Below are positions 1 to 9,782 of a DNA stretch of 64,000 nt, piece by piece. The stretch lies in the NCBI RefSeq assembly GCF_000739375.1, contig NZ_CP006704.1, positions 1,178,001 to 1,242,000 of the forward strand, in the 5' to 3' direction. The notes below the pieces were generated by a model. That model was given only the letters and a program-made list of their open reading frames with translations. It searched no databases and was not told the origin of the DNA. Position 1 is the first letter of the stretch. Each line of letters starts with the position of its first letter. The stretch is from Comamonas testosteroni TK102. Its GTDB lineage: Bacteria; Pseudomonadota; Gammaproteobacteria; Burkholderiales; Burkholderiaceae_C. The position numbers and the translations under genes are program-made.

Positions 1-2
1 TG

Positions 3-1286
3 CAGAGAGTGCAGCTCGATAGGCCCGAGACCGAGCGCCTGCACGATGGCACCAGCATCAGCTGCGCCATGAGCGAGGTGGATGTCTGCGCTGCCCATCA
101 GCGCGATGGACTGCCCATCCTCAAACCCTCGCTTCCCGTGAGCTTAGACTGGCTGCGTGATCCGGCGCAGCCCGCGCTGTGGCGCGCGCAGAGCGAGCCA
201 CTCAAGGGGCAGCGCCTGATCTGGACCCTGTCCAAGCCCGCCCGGGAGGAGCTGGGCGAAACGGCGGCCTACAACCTGCAATGGGGTGAACGCCATTTGC
301 CCGGCACCTGGGCGCTGGAACATGTGATCGTGCAGGGGCGCTGGGCGATTCTCATGCCGCATGGCCGTGCACCGATTCGCGGTGGCAGCGGCAGCCTGCA
401 GGTCTGGGACGGGGAGCGGCTGCAAAGCGTGGATCTGCCCTGGCCCGTGGTGCGGCTGGCCGCTGTGCCGTCGGTCAAGGGCGGCATGGCCGCTCGCCTG
501 CGCGTGCTGGCGCTGACGGCCAGTCTGGCGGACAAGGACTGGGACCCCTCGACCGCATCCTGGCGCTGGCCTCTGCAGTCCGTATCGGCCAGCCATCTGG
601 CAAGACCCGACTGGCGTCCGCTTTACTCCGAGCGTGAACTGGCGCCCGATGCGCAAGGGCGCTGGCAGTTGCTGCCGCGCTGGCGCGAGGTGAGACAGAT
701 CCAGCATCCCTGCTCCGACGGTGACTATGTCTGGCGCGACGATGTGCGCGGCGACACCGTCTGGTGGTGGGGCGGCGTGAACGAGCGCGTCAACCACTAT
801 TGGCAGCATGATGAACCTCGCAAGGACGGCGTGATCATGACGCGAAGCGGTCTGGCGTTCTGCGGTGTCGGGCCCTGCGCCTGTCCCCATCCTTCAGGCG
901 AAGGCTGGGCCTTGCTGGAGCCGGTGGAGACACGCTACGGCGAACTGGGTCAATGGCAGCTGCACTGGCTCAACCCTGTGGAAAAGGAAGTGCGCACGCT
1001 GACGCTCAAGGCGCGCATGCCGGTGCTGCAGGGCTGGGATGCCCAGGGCCTGCATTGGCAGGATCTCCCCTTGCCTGACGAAGCGGCGCTGCAGGGCGAG
1101 GCCAGCGCGGTTCACAAGCCCCAGTCGGAGCCCGCAGCGGCGCGTCAGCTGGTGGTGGCGCAGACCTGGCAGCGTGCTGGCGTCGAGCCTCTGCGCCAGG
1201 GCATCAACGGGCTGTGGCTGCGCATTCAGGATCTGCGCTATGCAGAGGCTTTGCTGGGGCAGGATGACTGCCCTTGGAAGAATTGA
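3..1286 (+). CDS. Hypothetical protein, 5' end possibly outside the window
   Basis: This is an open frame of about 425 residues that I do not recognise. The frame is open to the left edge; the first usable start inside the window is a GTG at 9, so the true start may lie upstream. The protein is rich in Trp, Arg and Gln, has no obvious signal peptide or membrane segment, and carries a Trp cluster around residues 255-258 (VWWWGG) followed by NERVNHYW. Codon use matches the neighbouring core genes, which supports real coding. It converges on queF. A GC-rich repeat starts directly after its TGA stop. Function unknown. Confidence 0.6.
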   Translation, partial: QRVQLDRPETERLHDGTSISCAMSEVDVCAAHQRDGLPILKPSLPVSLDWLRDPAQPALWRAQSEPLKGQRLIWTLSKPAREELGETAAYNLQWGERHLPGTWALEHVIVQGRWAILMPHGRAPIRGGSGSLQVWDGERLQSVDLPWPVVRLAAVPSVKGGMAARLRVLALTASLADKDWDPSTASWRWPLQSVSASHLARPDWRPLYSERELAPDAQGRWQLLPRWREVRQIQHPCSDGDYVWRDDVRGDTVWWWGGVNERVNHYWQHDEPRKDGVIMTRSGLAFCGVGPCACPHPSGEGWALLEPVETRYGELGQWQLHWLNPVEKEVRTLTLKARMPVLQGWDAQGLHWQDLPLPDEAALQGEASAVHKPQSEPAAARQLVVAQTWQRAGVEPLRQGINGLWLRIQDLRYAEALLGQDDCPWKN

Positions 1287-1373
1287 TCCCCCTGAGCCGC
1301 TTTGCGGCCTCCCCCTGAGGGGGGCGGCAGCCTTGCTGTGGGCCGCCCCTTGCTTGCTGCCCTTGACTGGGTA
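1287..1373 (+). repeat. GC-rich intergenic repeat, family B copy 1
   Basis: It begins one base after the upstream stop codon with CCCCCTGAGCCGC and can fold into successive hairpins (GCCGC/GCGGC, then CCCCCT/AGGGGG, then GGGCGGC/GCCGCCC). Related copies lie at 28262-28345, 45462-45530, 55282-55372 and 56074-56154. It lies between convergent genes and could serve as a 3' end or terminator structure for both. Confidence 0.6.
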
Positions 1374-1382
1374 GTGCCGGTG

Positions 1383-2228
1383 CTACTGGCGTGCCGTACG
1401 CACATTGGCGGGCAGGGCGCCCGGGTGGCTGGTGCGCAAGGGGTTGATGTCCAGGCCGCCGCGGCGCGTGTAGCGGGCGTAGACGGCCAGCTTGATGGGT
1501 TGGCAGCGGGTCCAGATGTCCATGAAGATGCGCTCCACGCATTGCTCATGGAATTCGTTGTGGTTGCGAAAGCTCACCAGGTACTGCAGCAGACCTTCCT
1601 GCTCGATCTGCGCACCGCTGTATTGAATCTGCACGCTGCCCCAGTCGGGCTGGCCGGTGACCAGGCAGTTGCTCTTGAGCAGATTGCTGACCAGGGTCTC
1701 GCTGACGGGTGCTTCGTCGTGGTTGGCACGCAGCAGCTCGGGAGCCGGCGTGTACCGGGTGCACTCCACATCGAGGCGGTCCAGCAGCAGGCCGTCCAGC
1801 TCATGCACTTGCTGGGCATCGAACTGCTCTGCCTGCAGCAGCCGCACGCCCACGCTGCCCTGGGCCTCGCTGCCGCGCCAGGTGGCTTCGGACAGATCGG
1901 TGCGCAGGCGCGCCAGCACCTCGCTGGCATCGGCAAAGCGGGTGTTGTTGAAGCTGTTCAGATACAGCTTGAAGGACTTGCTTTCGATCAAGTTGGGCGT
2001 TTCACAGGGGATGGTGAAATGCGCCAACGCCACCTGGGGCTTGCCACGCAGATTGAGCCAGGAAACTTCGAATGAGGTCCACAGATCGGCGCCAAAGAAC
2101 GGCGGGTTGATGGCAGCGCCGATTTCCTCGCGCTTGGTCAGGCGTGGCAGGGGAAAGAGCAGGGACGCGTCGTACTGGTCCACATAGGCCGAGCTTTTGC
2201 CCAGCTGCGATTGTTCAGGGGTGTGCAT
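1383..2228 (-). CDS. queF: NADPH-dependent 7-cyano-7-deazaguanine reductase QueF
   Basis: QueF reduces preQ0 to preQ1 in cytosolic queuosine synthesis for tRNA wobble modification. The 281-residue length fits the long, two-domain (E. coli YqcD-type) form rather than the short Bacillus form. The NADPH-binding QueF motif [12 protein letters not shown] is at residues 82-93, and the catalytic Cys is at about residue 188 in [10 protein letters not shown]. No preQ1 riboswitch is evident upstream; the short gap to the oxygenase gene instead holds a copy of the ATAGCTGC-type repeat. The gene is co-directional with yaaA and the oxygenase. Confidence 0.96.
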   Translation of the reverse strand: MHTPEQSQLGKSSAYVDQYDASLLFPLPRLTKREEIGAAINPPFFGADLWTSFEVSWLNLRGKPQVALAHFTIPCETPNLIESKSFKLYLNSFNNTRFADASEVLARLRTDLSEATWRGSEAQGSVGVRLLQAEQFDAQQVHELDGLLLDRLDVECTRYTPAPELLRANHDEAPVSETLVSNLLKSNCLVTGQPDWGSVQIQYSGAQIEQEGLLQYLVSFRNHNEFHEQCVERIFMDIWTRCQPIKLAVYARYTRRGGLDINPLRTSHPGALPANVRTARQ

Positions 2229-2255
2229 GATTCAAAAACAGAATGGCAAGCAGTA

Positions 2256-2305
2256 AAAAAGATAGCTGCTGGCGCTTTGTGAGTAAGGGCTGGAGCCTGT
2301 TTTAC
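2256..2305 (+). repeat. ATAGCTGC-type palindromic repeat, family A copy 1
   Basis: The copy reads AAAAAGATAGCTGCTGGCGC then TTTGTGAGTAAGGGCTGGAG, followed by a T-rich end. It closely matches the copy at 29947-29998 (shared GATAGCTGC, GCTTTGTG and GTAAG blocks). It lies between queF and the oxygenase gene, reaching the last codons of the latter. Confidence 0.6.
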
Positions 2306-3201
2306 TTGAACTCTCGTTCGCGTAGCCACTTGGTGGCAATCCATTTTTCGCCCTCCATCACGGGAGCGCCGCCGTGCAGGGTCTTGGTCGCCGGGTCGGG
2401 CCGGTTGTAGCTGAAGAATACGGCATTGCCACGGCGGGGAACGACCTGCAGCCCTACATCGGGAAAGGTGGTTGCGCCGCCGCGCGCGGGCTCGTTGAGA
2501 TACATGACCAGGGTTCCCACGCGCTGGCCGCCACGCTTGAGTATGGTCGGCGTGCCGGGCTCGTTGGGGGCGAAGTAATCGTAATGCGGCTTGTATTCGG
2601 CGCCTGGGCGGTAGTGCAGCACCTGCATGCCTTCGCCGTTTTCCAGCGGCCAGTTCAGCAGCCTGGCAATGCGCTGCTCCACACGGCAGATGAGGTCGTT
2701 TTCTCCACGCTGGAAGAACATGCCATTGCTGGTGCGGTCGTCGTTGACGGCCTCGCCACCGCTCTGGTTGTCCACGGTCAGCGAGCGCTGCATGCGCGGG
2801 CCGGCGGCGGCGATGATGGCATCGCACTCCTCGTCGGAGAGCAGGTTGCCGAACACCACGACCCGGGGGTGACGCATATTCATCAGCACATGGACCTCGC
2901 GATCGCCGGCGTTGATGCAACAGGGATCGGTCTGCAGATCGGGCTCGGGCACGCCGGACTCGTGAATCTGCACGTTCACCCCGGCCTCGGGCCTGGCCGC
3001 CGCGAACGCCTGGGGCAGCTCCCCTTCTTCGGGCAGGGCCAGTGCCCGGCGTGCCAGGTGCTCTGCCCAGCCAGCCTTGCGCATGGATTGCAGCAGCGAT
3101 GGCAGCGGCACGCCGGAGGCGCTTTGCGTGCGTACCCATTGCATCAGCTCGGGTGTCAGGCCGGGAGGTGTGACGAACTCGTCTTGGGTGGAGGTGCTCA
3201 T
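2302..3201 (-). CDS. Prolyl 4-hydroxylase-like 2-oxoglutarate/Fe(II) oxygenase
   Basis: The 299-residue protein has a C-terminal 2OG-Fe(II) dioxygenase domain (about residues 110-299). The iron-binding HxD is H206/D208 in PHYDYF, the distal His is H276 in KTLHGG, and the 2-oxoglutarate-binding basic residue is probably K286 in EKWIATKW. The N-terminal 70 residues resemble a small helical module seen in this family in beta-proteobacteria. The substrate is unknown; prolyl hydroxylation of a protein is only inferred from the family. I chose the ATG at 3201; an in-frame upstream start at 3237 is possible but overlaps yaaA's terminal region spacing and looks less likely. Confidence 0.85.
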   Translation of the reverse strand: MSTSTQDEFVTPPGLTPELMQWVRTQSASGVPLPSLLQSMRKAGWAEHLARRALALPEEGELPQAFAAARPEAGVNVQIHESGVPEPDLQTDPCCINAGDREVHVLMNMRHPRVVVFGNLLSDEECDAIIAAAGPRMQRSLTVDNQSGGEAVNDDRTSNGMFFQRGENDLICRVEQRIARLLNWPLENGEGMQVLHYRPGAEYKPHYDYFAPNEPGTPTILKRGGQRVGTLVMYLNEPARGGATTFPDVGLQVVPRRGNAVFFSYNRPDPATKTLHGGAPVMEGEKWIATKWLREREFK

Positions 3202-3246
3202 GCCGACAATGCTAGTGTGCACTGATGCCGATTTCAATGCGCGACG

Positions 3247-4026
3247 TCAGTCTTGCAGCTTGCGGCGGAACACCAGCTTGCCGGGCGTGCTGGCCTGCTC
3301 GGCCAGCGCATAGCCTTCCAGATCGAACTTGCGCAGGTCGGCCACCTTCCTGGCCTTGTGCCGTACGGCCCAGCGCACCATCAGCCCGCGCGCGCGCTTG
3401 GCATGGAAGCTGATGATCTTGTACTTGCCGCCCTTGAAGTCCTCGAAAACGCATTCGACCACGGGGGCCTTGAGCGTCTTGAGATCCACGGCCTTGAAAT
3501 ATTCCTGCGATGCCAGGTTGACGACAATGCGCTCGGCCTGGGCGGCACTGCGCTCGTTCAGATAGTCGGCAATCTGGGTTCCCCAGAACTGATAGAGGTT
3601 GCTGCCCTTGGCGTTTTCCAGCCGGGTGCCCATCTCCAGGCGATAAGGCTGCAGCAGGTCCAGCGGGCGCAGCACGCCATAGAGGCCGCTCAGGATCACG
3701 ACATGCTCCTGGGCCCAGTCCAGTTCCCCGGGCTTGAGGCTGGCGGCATCCAGACCTTCGTAGACATCGCCATTGAAGGCCAGCACGGCCTGGCGCGAGT
3801 TCTTGGCGGTGAATCTGGCACTGAACGCTTCGTAGCGGCCCACATTGAGCACGGCCAGCTTGTCGCTGATGCTCATGAGCTCGGAAATCTGCTGGGGCGA
3901 CTTCTCGCGCAGAACTTCAATCAGTTCCAGGGGCTGCTTTTTGAATACAGGCAGCGTGTGTGGCAGCTCGGCGGAAATAGGGCTTTCATAGTCCAGCGAT
4001 TTGGCCGGAGAGATCAGAAACAACAT
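3247..4026 (-). CDS. yaaA: Peroxide stress protein YaaA (DUF328/UPF0246)
   Basis: The 259-residue protein starts with the hallmark MLFLISPAKSLD and contains YGVLRPLDLLQPYRLEM and the C-terminal FHAKRARGLMVRW, all typical of YaaA. In E. coli this family is induced by OxyR and limits hydrogen-peroxide damage to DNA and proteins by reducing free iron; the same role is inferred here. I chose the ATG at 4026 because family members begin at this Met; an upstream in-frame ATG at 4044 would add six residues. It follows the rne terminator, so it probably has its own promoter. Confidence 0.93.
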   Translation of the reverse strand: MLFLISPAKSLDYESPISAELPHTLPVFKKQPLELIEVLREKSPQQISELMSISDKLAVLNVGRYEAFSARFTAKNSRQAVLAFNGDVYEGLDAASLKPGELDWAQEHVVILSGLYGVLRPLDLLQPYRLEMGTRLENAKGSNLYQFWGTQIADYLNERSAAQAERIVVNLASQEYFKAVDLKTLKAPVVECVFEDFKGGKYKIISFHAKRARGLMVRWAVRHKARKVADLRKFDLEGYALAEQASTPGKLVFRRKLQD

Positions 4027-4062
4027 GGCTTGACGTTCACTCAATCAAAGAAAGGGCGCATG

Positions 4063-4112
4063 AAAAAGGGCCAAGGCCCCATCCACGGAAGTGGACAGTC
4101 CCCTTGGCCCTG
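4063..4112 (-). terminator. Intrinsic terminator after rne
   Basis: On the minus strand an outer stem GGGCCAAGG/CCTTGGCCC encloses an inner stem GTCCAC/GTGGAT and is followed by TTTTTC. It lies between the rne stop and yaaA. Confidence 0.8.
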
Positions 4113-4133
4113 TGATGCCGCAAGGCAGTCTGC

Positions 4134-7124
4134 TTAGGCGTTGACGCCTGCAGCCTGTTCTTCCTTCTCGAACGGCAGCTGCATCAGGCTCAGATCCTTG
4201 CGGGTCTCGACCAGAATCAGCGGGCCTTCGTCGAGCACCACCACGGGCGGGCGCTCGCGCGGAATGCGCACGGGCTTGGGCTCGGCGGCAATCGCAGCCT
4301 GGACGGCGGCGATCTTTTCGGCATCGGAGTTGATCCATTCCAGACCCGATGCGGCTGCCAGGGCTTGCAGCTCTGCAATCGGCAGCGCATAGCTCTGTGC
4401 CTTGGGCGTTGCGGCTGCGGGAGCAGGAGCCTCGGTTTCAGCCACAGGTTCCACGGCGGCTACGGCTACGGCAGCAGCAGGCTCTGCCTGCACGGGCTGG
4501 GCGGGCTCTGCCGCAGGAGCGACAGCCGTCACGGCTTCTTCTGCAACCACGGGTGCCGGCACTTCTGCAGCAACAGGCGCATGTTCTGCCTGAGCCTGAG
4601 GTGCAACAGCATCAAAGTAGCTGCGGCGTGCCGGCTGCTCGCCAGCGTCTGCGGCAGGCACTTCGACGGGGGCCTGGGCTTCGGCTGTCTGCTCGGCAGC
4701 CTGGCCTTCTGCCTGGGCGTCGCGCGGTGCACGGTCGCGGCGGTCACGGCCATAGCGATCGCGCGAACGGCGCTGACGGGGCTCGCGAGCCTCGACGCCT
4801 TGTGCGCCATCCTGCACCTGAGCGTCAGAACCTTCGACCTGGGCGGTGTTAAGTGCCGCTTCGTCGGCCACGGCCTGCATGGCGGGCTGGGCATCGGGGT
4901 TGCGATTCTGGCGCTCGCGGCGGCCTTCACCGCGTTCGCCGCGCTCATTGCGTTCCGAACGTTCCCCGCGTTCCTGGCGGTTGCGCTCGGGCTTGGGGGC
5001 TGCGGCCTGAGTATTGAACTCTTCGCCATTCAGCGCGGCTTCTGCCACCTGGGGCTGGCGGTCGTCGCGGCGCTCGTTGCGTTCGCCACCGCGGCGGTTG
5101 CCGCGCTCGGGGCGGTCCTGGCGCTGTTGCTGCTCGGGACGCTCGTTGCGTTGCTGCTCATCACGGCCCTGGGCATTGCGGCGGTTGTTGCGGTCCGTGC
5201 GTTCGCTGCCATTGCGCTCCGCGCTGTTGCGGTCGCTGCGCTCGTTGCGGTCACCGCCACGGCGGTTGCGGTCACCGCCACGGCCTTCGCCTCGGCGGCC
5301 GTCGCGGCTGCCTTCACGGGCGGCAGGAGCGGCAGCCTCGGCTGCGGGAGCGGGTGCCGCCACGGGAGTCGGTGCGCCAAAGCCGAACAGATTCTTGAGC
5401 CAGGCAAAGAAGCCTTGCTCGCGCACCACGGGGCGGGCCGCTACGGGAGCGGGCGTTGCAGCGGCAGCGGCAGCGGCAGTGCGCGGCTGGCGCGGTGGGC
5501 GAGGCTCGGCAATCGGCGCGGGAGCATCGGGCAGCACCCCCTTGATGACGGGAGTCTGCTTGTTGGTGGGCTCCTGCGAGCGGCGGGTGACGGTGGTCAC
5601 CTCTTCGGGCTCGTCGGCCAGCTTGTAGCTGGCTTCCATGGATTCCAGACGCGAGTCGTCGTGCTTGAGGCGCTCGAGCTTGTAGTGCGGCGTGTCCATG
5701 GACTTGTTGGGCACCATGATCACGTTGACGCGCTGCTTGAGCTCGATCTTGGTGATTTCGCTGCGCTTCTCGTTGAGCAGGAAGGAGGCCACTTCCACGG
5801 GCACCTGGCAGTGCACGGCGGCCGTGTTGTCCTTCATGGACTCTTCCTGGATGATGCGCAGAATCTGCAGTGCAGAGCTTTCCGTGTCGCGGATGTGGCC
5901 GGAGCCGCCGCAGCGCGGGCAGTTGATGTGGGCGCCCTCGGACAAGGCGGGCTTGAGGCGCTGGCGGCTCATTTCCATCAGGCCGAACTTGCTGATGGTG
6001 CCGAACTGCACGCGGGCGCGGTCCTGGCGCAGCGCATCGCGCAGGCGGTTTTCCACTTCGCGGCGGTTCTTGGCCTCTTCCATGTCGATGAAGTCGATCA
6101 CGATCAGGCCGCCCAGGTCGCGCAGGCGCATCTGGCGCGCCACTTCGTCGGCTGCCTCAAGGTTGGTGCGGGTCGCGGTTTCCTCGATGTCGCCGCCCTT
6201 GATGGCGCGGGCCGAGTTCACGTCCACGGAGACCAGGGCTTCGGTGTGGTCGATCACGATGGCGCCGCCCGAGGGCAGGGTCACGGTGCGCGAATAGGCG
6301 GACTCGATCTGGTGCTCGATCTGGAAGCGCGAGAACAGGGGAGCGTCGTCGCGGTAGCGCTTGACGCGGGCAGCATGCTCGGGCATCACATGTGCCATGA
6401 ACTGCTGGGCCTGTTCGTAGATGTCATCGGTGTCGATCAGGATGTCGCCGATGTCATTGTTGAAATAGTCGCGGATGGCGCGGATCACCAGGCTGGATTC
6501 CTGATAGATCAGGAAGGCGCCCTTGGAGGCCTTGGCGGCACCGTCGATGGCGCTCCACAGCTTGAGCAGGTAGTTCAGGTCCCACTGCAGCTCGGGAGCC
6601 GAGCGGCCGATGCCGGCGGTGCGCGCAATGATGGACATGCCCTTGGGGTACTCGAGCTGGTCCATGGCCTCCTTGAGCTCGGCGCGGTCCTCGCCCTCGA
6701 TGCGGCGCGAAACGCCACCGCCACGGGGGTTGTTGGGCATCAGCACCACATAGCGGCCGGCCAGCGAGATGAAGGTGGTCAGGGCTGCGCCCTTGTTGCC
6801 GCGCTCTTCCTTTTCGACCTGGACGATCAGCTCCTGACCCTCGCGGATCACGTCGTTGATGCGGGCCTGGCTGGGCGAAACGCCTTCGGCAAAGTATTGC
6901 TTGGAGATTTCCTTGAAGGGCAGAAAGCCGTGGCGGTCTTCACCATAGTCCACGAAGCAGGCTTCGAGGGAAGGTTCGACGCGGGTCACGACGGCCTTGT
7001 AGATATTGCCCTTGCGTTGTTCGCGACCTTCGATTTCGATCTCGTAGTCCAGCAGCTTCTGGCCGTCCACAATGGCCAGGCGGCGTTCTTCAGACTGCGT
7101 CGCGTTAATCAGCATCCGTTTCAT
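4134..7124 (-). CDS. rne: Ribonuclease E
   Basis: RNase E is the main single-strand endonuclease of mRNA decay and rRNA/tRNA processing and the scaffold of the degradosome. The 996-residue protein has an N-terminal S1 RNA-binding domain (about 35-120), a 5'-sensor/RNase H-like region, catalytic Asp residues at about 301 (VSVDVNS) and 344 (IVIDFID), and the Zn-link CPRCGGSG at 402-405. After about residue 520 it becomes a long disordered tail: an Arg/Asn/Glu/Gly-rich block, then Ala/Pro/Glu/Gln-rich sequence ending in a short acidic/hydrophobic C-terminus. Full-length RNase E rather than RNase G is clear from this tail. It is transcribed divergently from rluC through a long leader. Confidence 0.97.
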   Translation of the reverse strand: MKRMLINATQSEERRLAIVDGQKLLDYEIEIEGREQRKGNIYKAVVTRVEPSLEACFVDYGEDRHGFLPFKEISKQYFAEGVSPSQARINDVIREGQELIVQVEKEERGNKGAALTTFISLAGRYVVLMPNNPRGGGVSRRIEGEDRAELKEAMDQLEYPKGMSIIARTAGIGRSAPELQWDLNYLLKLWSAIDGAAKASKGAFLIYQESSLVIRAIRDYFNNDIGDILIDTDDIYEQAQQFMAHVMPEHAARVKRYRDDAPLFSRFQIEHQIESAYSRTVTLPSGGAIVIDHTEALVSVDVNSARAIKGGDIEETATRTNLEAADEVARQMRLRDLGGLIVIDFIDMEEAKNRREVENRLRDALRQDRARVQFGTISKFGLMEMSRQRLKPALSEGAHINCPRCGGSGHIRDTESSALQILRIIQEESMKDNTAAVHCQVPVEVASFLLNEKRSEITKIELKQRVNVIMVPNKSMDTPHYKLERLKHDDSRLESMEASYKLADEPEEVTTVTRRSQEPTNKQTPVIKGVLPDAPAPIAEPRPPRQPRTAAAAAAATPAPVAARPVVREQGFFAWLKNLFGFGAPTPVAAPAPAAEAAAPAAREGSRDGRRGEGRGGDRNRRGGDRNERSDRNSAERNGSERTDRNNRRNAQGRDEQQRNERPEQQQRQDRPERGNRRGGERNERRDDRQPQVAEAALNGEEFNTQAAAPKPERNRQERGERSERNERGERGEGRRERQNRNPDAQPAMQAVADEAALNTAQVEGSDAQVQDGAQGVEAREPRQRRSRDRYGRDRRDRAPRDAQAEGQAAEQTAEAQAPVEVPAADAGEQPARRSYFDAVAPQAQAEHAPVAAEVPAPVVAEEAVTAVAPAAEPAQPVQAEPAAAVAVAAVEPVAETEAPAPAAATPKAQSYALPIAELQALAAASGLEWINSDAEKIAAVQAAIAAEPKPVRIPRERPPVVVLDEGPLILVETRKDLSLMQLPFEKEEQAAGVNA

Positions 7125-7673
7125 GATGCGCTTCCTTTATTCGTTTTATGGGGCACGCTGGTCACAGACCAACGTGCCTTTGACTGGTAATCAAAGACAG
7201 GCTCAACAGGAGCCGTGATGCCAGACGAACGCGTTGAAACGGATGAGGAATCTGGGGCGGTACAGGACGGAGCTACTGGCCTGATCTCAAGTCAGTAGCG
7301 GAGGTACAGGCCGGGGGACGAGCGGGAGAGGACGCGCATGCAGACAGGGTACAAAAGAAGCCGACGCGCGTGCTAGGGAGGTGGGTGGTTTCTTCGAGAC
7401 ATGACTCGTCCCGGGGGCCGGCCGTGCCTTGCCCCAGAGGTTGATCAGCAATGTCCAAAAGATCCACATGCTCGTTGAGAGAACCGGCAGTTGCAGGCTG
7501 CTTTTGCCTGGTCAACTGCGCGGTATGAGATTCCGTATCAGTGTTTCAATTCGTCAGCCTTTGCCAGGCTTTCACAGGCTGTTGCAGCTCTTCTTGACTG
7601 CAATTTGCGTGTGCAAAACTGGCGGGCATCGACCTGCCTGTGCGGTGGGAAATGATTGTTTGGACTAAACTCC
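7125..7673. other. rne-rluC divergent intergenic region
   Basis: About 550 bases separate rne from rluC. The rne-proximal part (7152-7214) holds three adjacent hairpins. The middle is C/G-rich on the rne-sense strand with only short ORFs on either strand that look like chance. I could not identify convincing -35/-10 pairs for either gene. The length suggests a long 5' untranslated leader on rne, as in E. coli. Confidence 0.6.
7152..7214 (-). promoter_or_regulatory. Triple hairpin in the rne 5' leader
   Basis: Reading towards rne, GGCTCC/GAGCC (7200-7214), CTTTGA/TCAAAG (7178-7196) and a 12-bp stem GGCACGTTGGTC/GACCAGCGTGCC with one U-G pair (7152-7178) follow one another, ending about 27 bases before the ATG. 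In E. coli, stem-loops in the rne leader are bound by RNase E to autoregulate its mRNA; a similar role is inferred. Confidence 0.5.
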
Positions 7674-8714
7674 ATGCGAATCAATCACTTACAACTAAGC
7701 TCGGCACAGGTGAAACACATTATAGAGGGCAAACCGGCGCAGGACCGGTCACAGAATACGGCCACGGCCTCGGTACGGCTGATCGAGGTCGATGAAGACT
7801 CCGCCGGACAGCGACTTGACAACTTTCTCATGCGCCACCTCAAGGGGGTGCCCAAGACCCATGTCTACCGCATCATCCGCAGCGGTGAAGTGCGTATCAA
7901 CAAGGGACGCGTGAGTGCCGAGACCCGGGTCCAGCCCGGTGATGTGGTGCGTCTTCCCCCGGTCCGGATTTCCGACAAAGTGGCTGAAAAGGCGGAACGC
8001 CCAGCGCCGGCTAAGGACTTTCCCGCCCTGTTGGATGACGAACACATGCTTGCATTGTCCAAGCCTGCCGGCGTGGCCGTGCATGGAGGCTCGGGCGTGA
8101 GCTTTGGCGTCATCGAGCAACTGCGCCAGGCACGTCCCGATGCCAAGTTTCTCGAGCTGGTGCACCGGCTGGATCGCGAAACTTCGGGCATTTTGCTGGT
8201 CGCCAAAAAGCGCTCCGCACTCATCAATCTGCAGGACCAGTTTCGCGAGCGCGAGACCGGCAAGACCTATCTGGCACTGGTGCAGGGGGCATGGCCGGCC
8301 AACAAGAAGGTCATCGACCTGCCGCTGCACAAGTATCTGCAGGCCGACGGCGAGCGCCGCGTGCGCGTGACCACGGCCGATGACCCGGATGGAATGCGTT
8401 CCATCACCCTGGTCAAGGTCAGAAAGCTGATCGAGCCGCGCCCTTTGCAGGGACTGCCAGCCATGAGTCTGCTGGAGGTGACCATCAAGACGGGGCGTAC
8501 CCACCAGATTCGCGTGCATCTGTCATCGCAGGGCCATCCCATCGTGGGCGATGACAAATATGGCGATTTTGATCTCAACCGTCGTGTGCAAAAGCAGGGG
8601 CTCAAACGCATGTTTCTGCACGCCTGGCGGCTACAGTTCAATCATCCCGCCAGCGGCGAACGTGTCGAGCTGCGCGCCGAGCTGCCGCCGGAACTGGCGG
8701 ATTTTGTGAACTGA
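7674..8714 (+). CDS. rluC: 23S rRNA pseudouridine synthase RluC
   Basis: The 346-residue RluA-family enzyme has an N-terminal S4 RNA-binding domain (about 45-105: GQRLDNFLMRHL, VRINKGRV) and a catalytic domain with the signature HRLDRETSG, catalytic Asp at about 167. Length and S4 domain fit RluC, which modifies 23S rRNA positions 955, 2504 and 2580 in E. coli; RluD-type specificity cannot be excluded from sequence alone, but the position next to rne is the classical rluC locus. I chose the ATG at 7674; a TTG at 7656 is in frame but less likely. The next gene starts nine bases after the stop. Confidence 0.92.
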   Translation: MRINHLQLSSAQVKHIIEGKPAQDRSQNTATASVRLIEVDEDSAGQRLDNFLMRHLKGVPKTHVYRIIRSGEVRINKGRVSAETRVQPGDVVRLPPVRISDKVAEKAERPAPAKDFPALLDDEHMLALSKPAGVAVHGGSGVSFGVIEQLRQARPDAKFLELVHRLDRETSGILLVAKKRSALINLQDQFRERETGKTYLALVQGAWPANKKVIDLPLHKYLQADGERRVRVTTADDPDGMRSITLVKVRKLIEPRPLQGLPAMSLLEVTIKTGRTHQIRVHLSSQGHPIVGDDKYGDFDLNRRVQKQGLKRMFLHAWRLQFNHPASGERVELRAELPPELADFVN

Positions 8715-8723
8715 CTAGGCTTC

Positions 8724-9407
8724 ATGACTACTGAAAACCATAGCGCCCGGCGACCACGCCGCTTCGATCTGATTGCATTCGACTGGGATGGGACCGTGGC
8801 GGACTCCACGGCCATCATCAGTCGCAGCATCCAGGAGGCGGTGCGTGATGTGGGCGGTACCGTACCCAGCGACGAGCAGGCAGCCTATGTGATCGGCATG
8901 GCGCTGATGCCGGCCCTGGCCCGCGCGGCACCCGATGTGCCGCCCGAAAAATATCCTGAGCTGGCCAATCGCTATCGCTTTCACTTCTTCAAGCATCAGG
9001 ACGATATCTGCGTGTTTGACGGCATCCTGCCGTTGCTTGCCGAACTGCGCGAGCGCGGCCACTGGCTGACCGTGGCCACGGGCAAGAGCCGCATGGGGCT
9101 CAACCATGCGTTGCAGGACCCGCAGCTCAAGGGATTGTTCGACGGTTCGCGCACGGCCGACGAGACCGCCGGCAAGCCCAGTCCGCTGATGTTGCACGAG
9201 CTGATGGCCGAATTCGGTGTGGAGCCCGAGCGCACGCTGATGATTGGCGACACCACGCACGACTTGCAGATGGCGCAGAATGCCGGCTGTGCCTGTGTAG
9301 GGGTGTCCTATGGTGCCCATGCACCCGACGGCTTTGCCCAGTTCGATCCGCTGTTCGTGGCCGATTCCGCGGCGCAACTGCGGGCCTGGCTGTTGGCCAA
9401 CGCGTGA
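8724..9407 (+). CDS. HAD-family hydrolase, phosphoglycolate phosphatase-like
   Basis: The 227-residue HAD phosphatase carries motif I as DWDGTVADS with Asp at 20 and 22, a motif II Thr in VATGKS, a Lys in AGKPSP, and the motif IV acidic pair in MIGDTTHDLQMA. The cap insertion after motif I is of the helical (C1) type seen in Gph and beta-phosphoglucomutase relatives. The substrate cannot be read from sequence; an HAD gene at this place beside rluC is common in beta-proteobacteria. Its stop overlaps the GTG start of the Rieske gene (GTGA), pointing to translational coupling in a four-gene operon. Confidence 0.85.
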   Translation: MTTENHSARRPRRFDLIAFDWDGTVADSTAIISRSIQEAVRDVGGTVPSDEQAAYVIGMALMPALARAAPDVPPEKYPELANRYRFHFFKHQDDICVFDGILPLLAELRERGHWLTVATGKSRMGLNHALQDPQLKGLFDGSRTADETAGKPSPLMLHELMAEFGVEPERTLMIGDTTHDLQMAQNAGCACVGVSYGAHAPDGFAQFDPLFVADSAAQLRAWLLANA

Positions 9408-9781
9408 AACCGGATATGACAGATGCCGTGGAGCTGTGCGCCAGTGCGGATCTGGTCGACGGTGGCCGGGCGGTGGGCTTTGATGTGCTGTATGCCGGTC
9501 AGAGCAGCCGCGCTTTTGCGATTCGCTACCAGGGGCAGGTTTATGCCTATCTGAATCGCTGCAGCCATATCCCCATGGAAATGGACTACCAGGAAGGTCA
9601 GTTTTTTGACGAGTCCGGTCGCTGGCTGTTGTGTTCTACCCACGCAGCGGCCTACGAACCTGACAGCGGTGCCTGTGCAGGCGGTCCTTGCCGGGGCGGG
9701 CTGGTAAAAATCGCCTTGAGCGAAAGCGGCGGCTTGGTGCACTGGCATACTGGGCCACAACTGAAACCTCTGAAGTTTTGA
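9404..9781 (+). CDS. Rieske [2Fe-2S] domain protein
   Basis: The 125-residue soluble protein is a single Rieske domain. The ligands are Cys53/His55 in CSHIP and Cys77/His80 in CSTH, the usual C-x-H and C-x2-H pattern. It has no membrane anchor and no oxygenase domain, so it resembles small ferredoxin-type Rieske proteins. It may act as an electron carrier, but its partner is unknown. It starts at a GTG overlapping the previous stop; an ATG at 9416 is an alternative start. It is followed after one base by the S49 peptidase. Confidence 0.88.
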   Translation: MKPDMTDAVELCASADLVDGGRAVGFDVLYAGQSSRAFAIRYQGQVYAYLNRCSHIPMEMDYQEGQFFDESGRWLLCSTHAAAYEPDSGACAGGPCRGGLVKIALSESGGLVHWHTGPQLKPLKF

Positions 9782-9782
9782 G

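Noticed and set aside
1302..2075. 257-residue frame antisense to queF
   Set aside because: Shadow of queF; part of it is the family B repeat translated.
3212..3454. Short frames around the yaaA 3' end
   Set aside because: Overlap yaaA in other frames, without ribosome sites.
4365..7190. 941-residue open frame antisense to rne
   Set aside because: It is a shadow of rne caused by high GC and biased codon use; the rne frame has clear catalytic motifs.
7273..7515. 80-residue frame in the rne leader
   Set aside because: Cys/Pro/Thr-rich, no ribosome binding site, and lies in a long leader where chance frames are expected.
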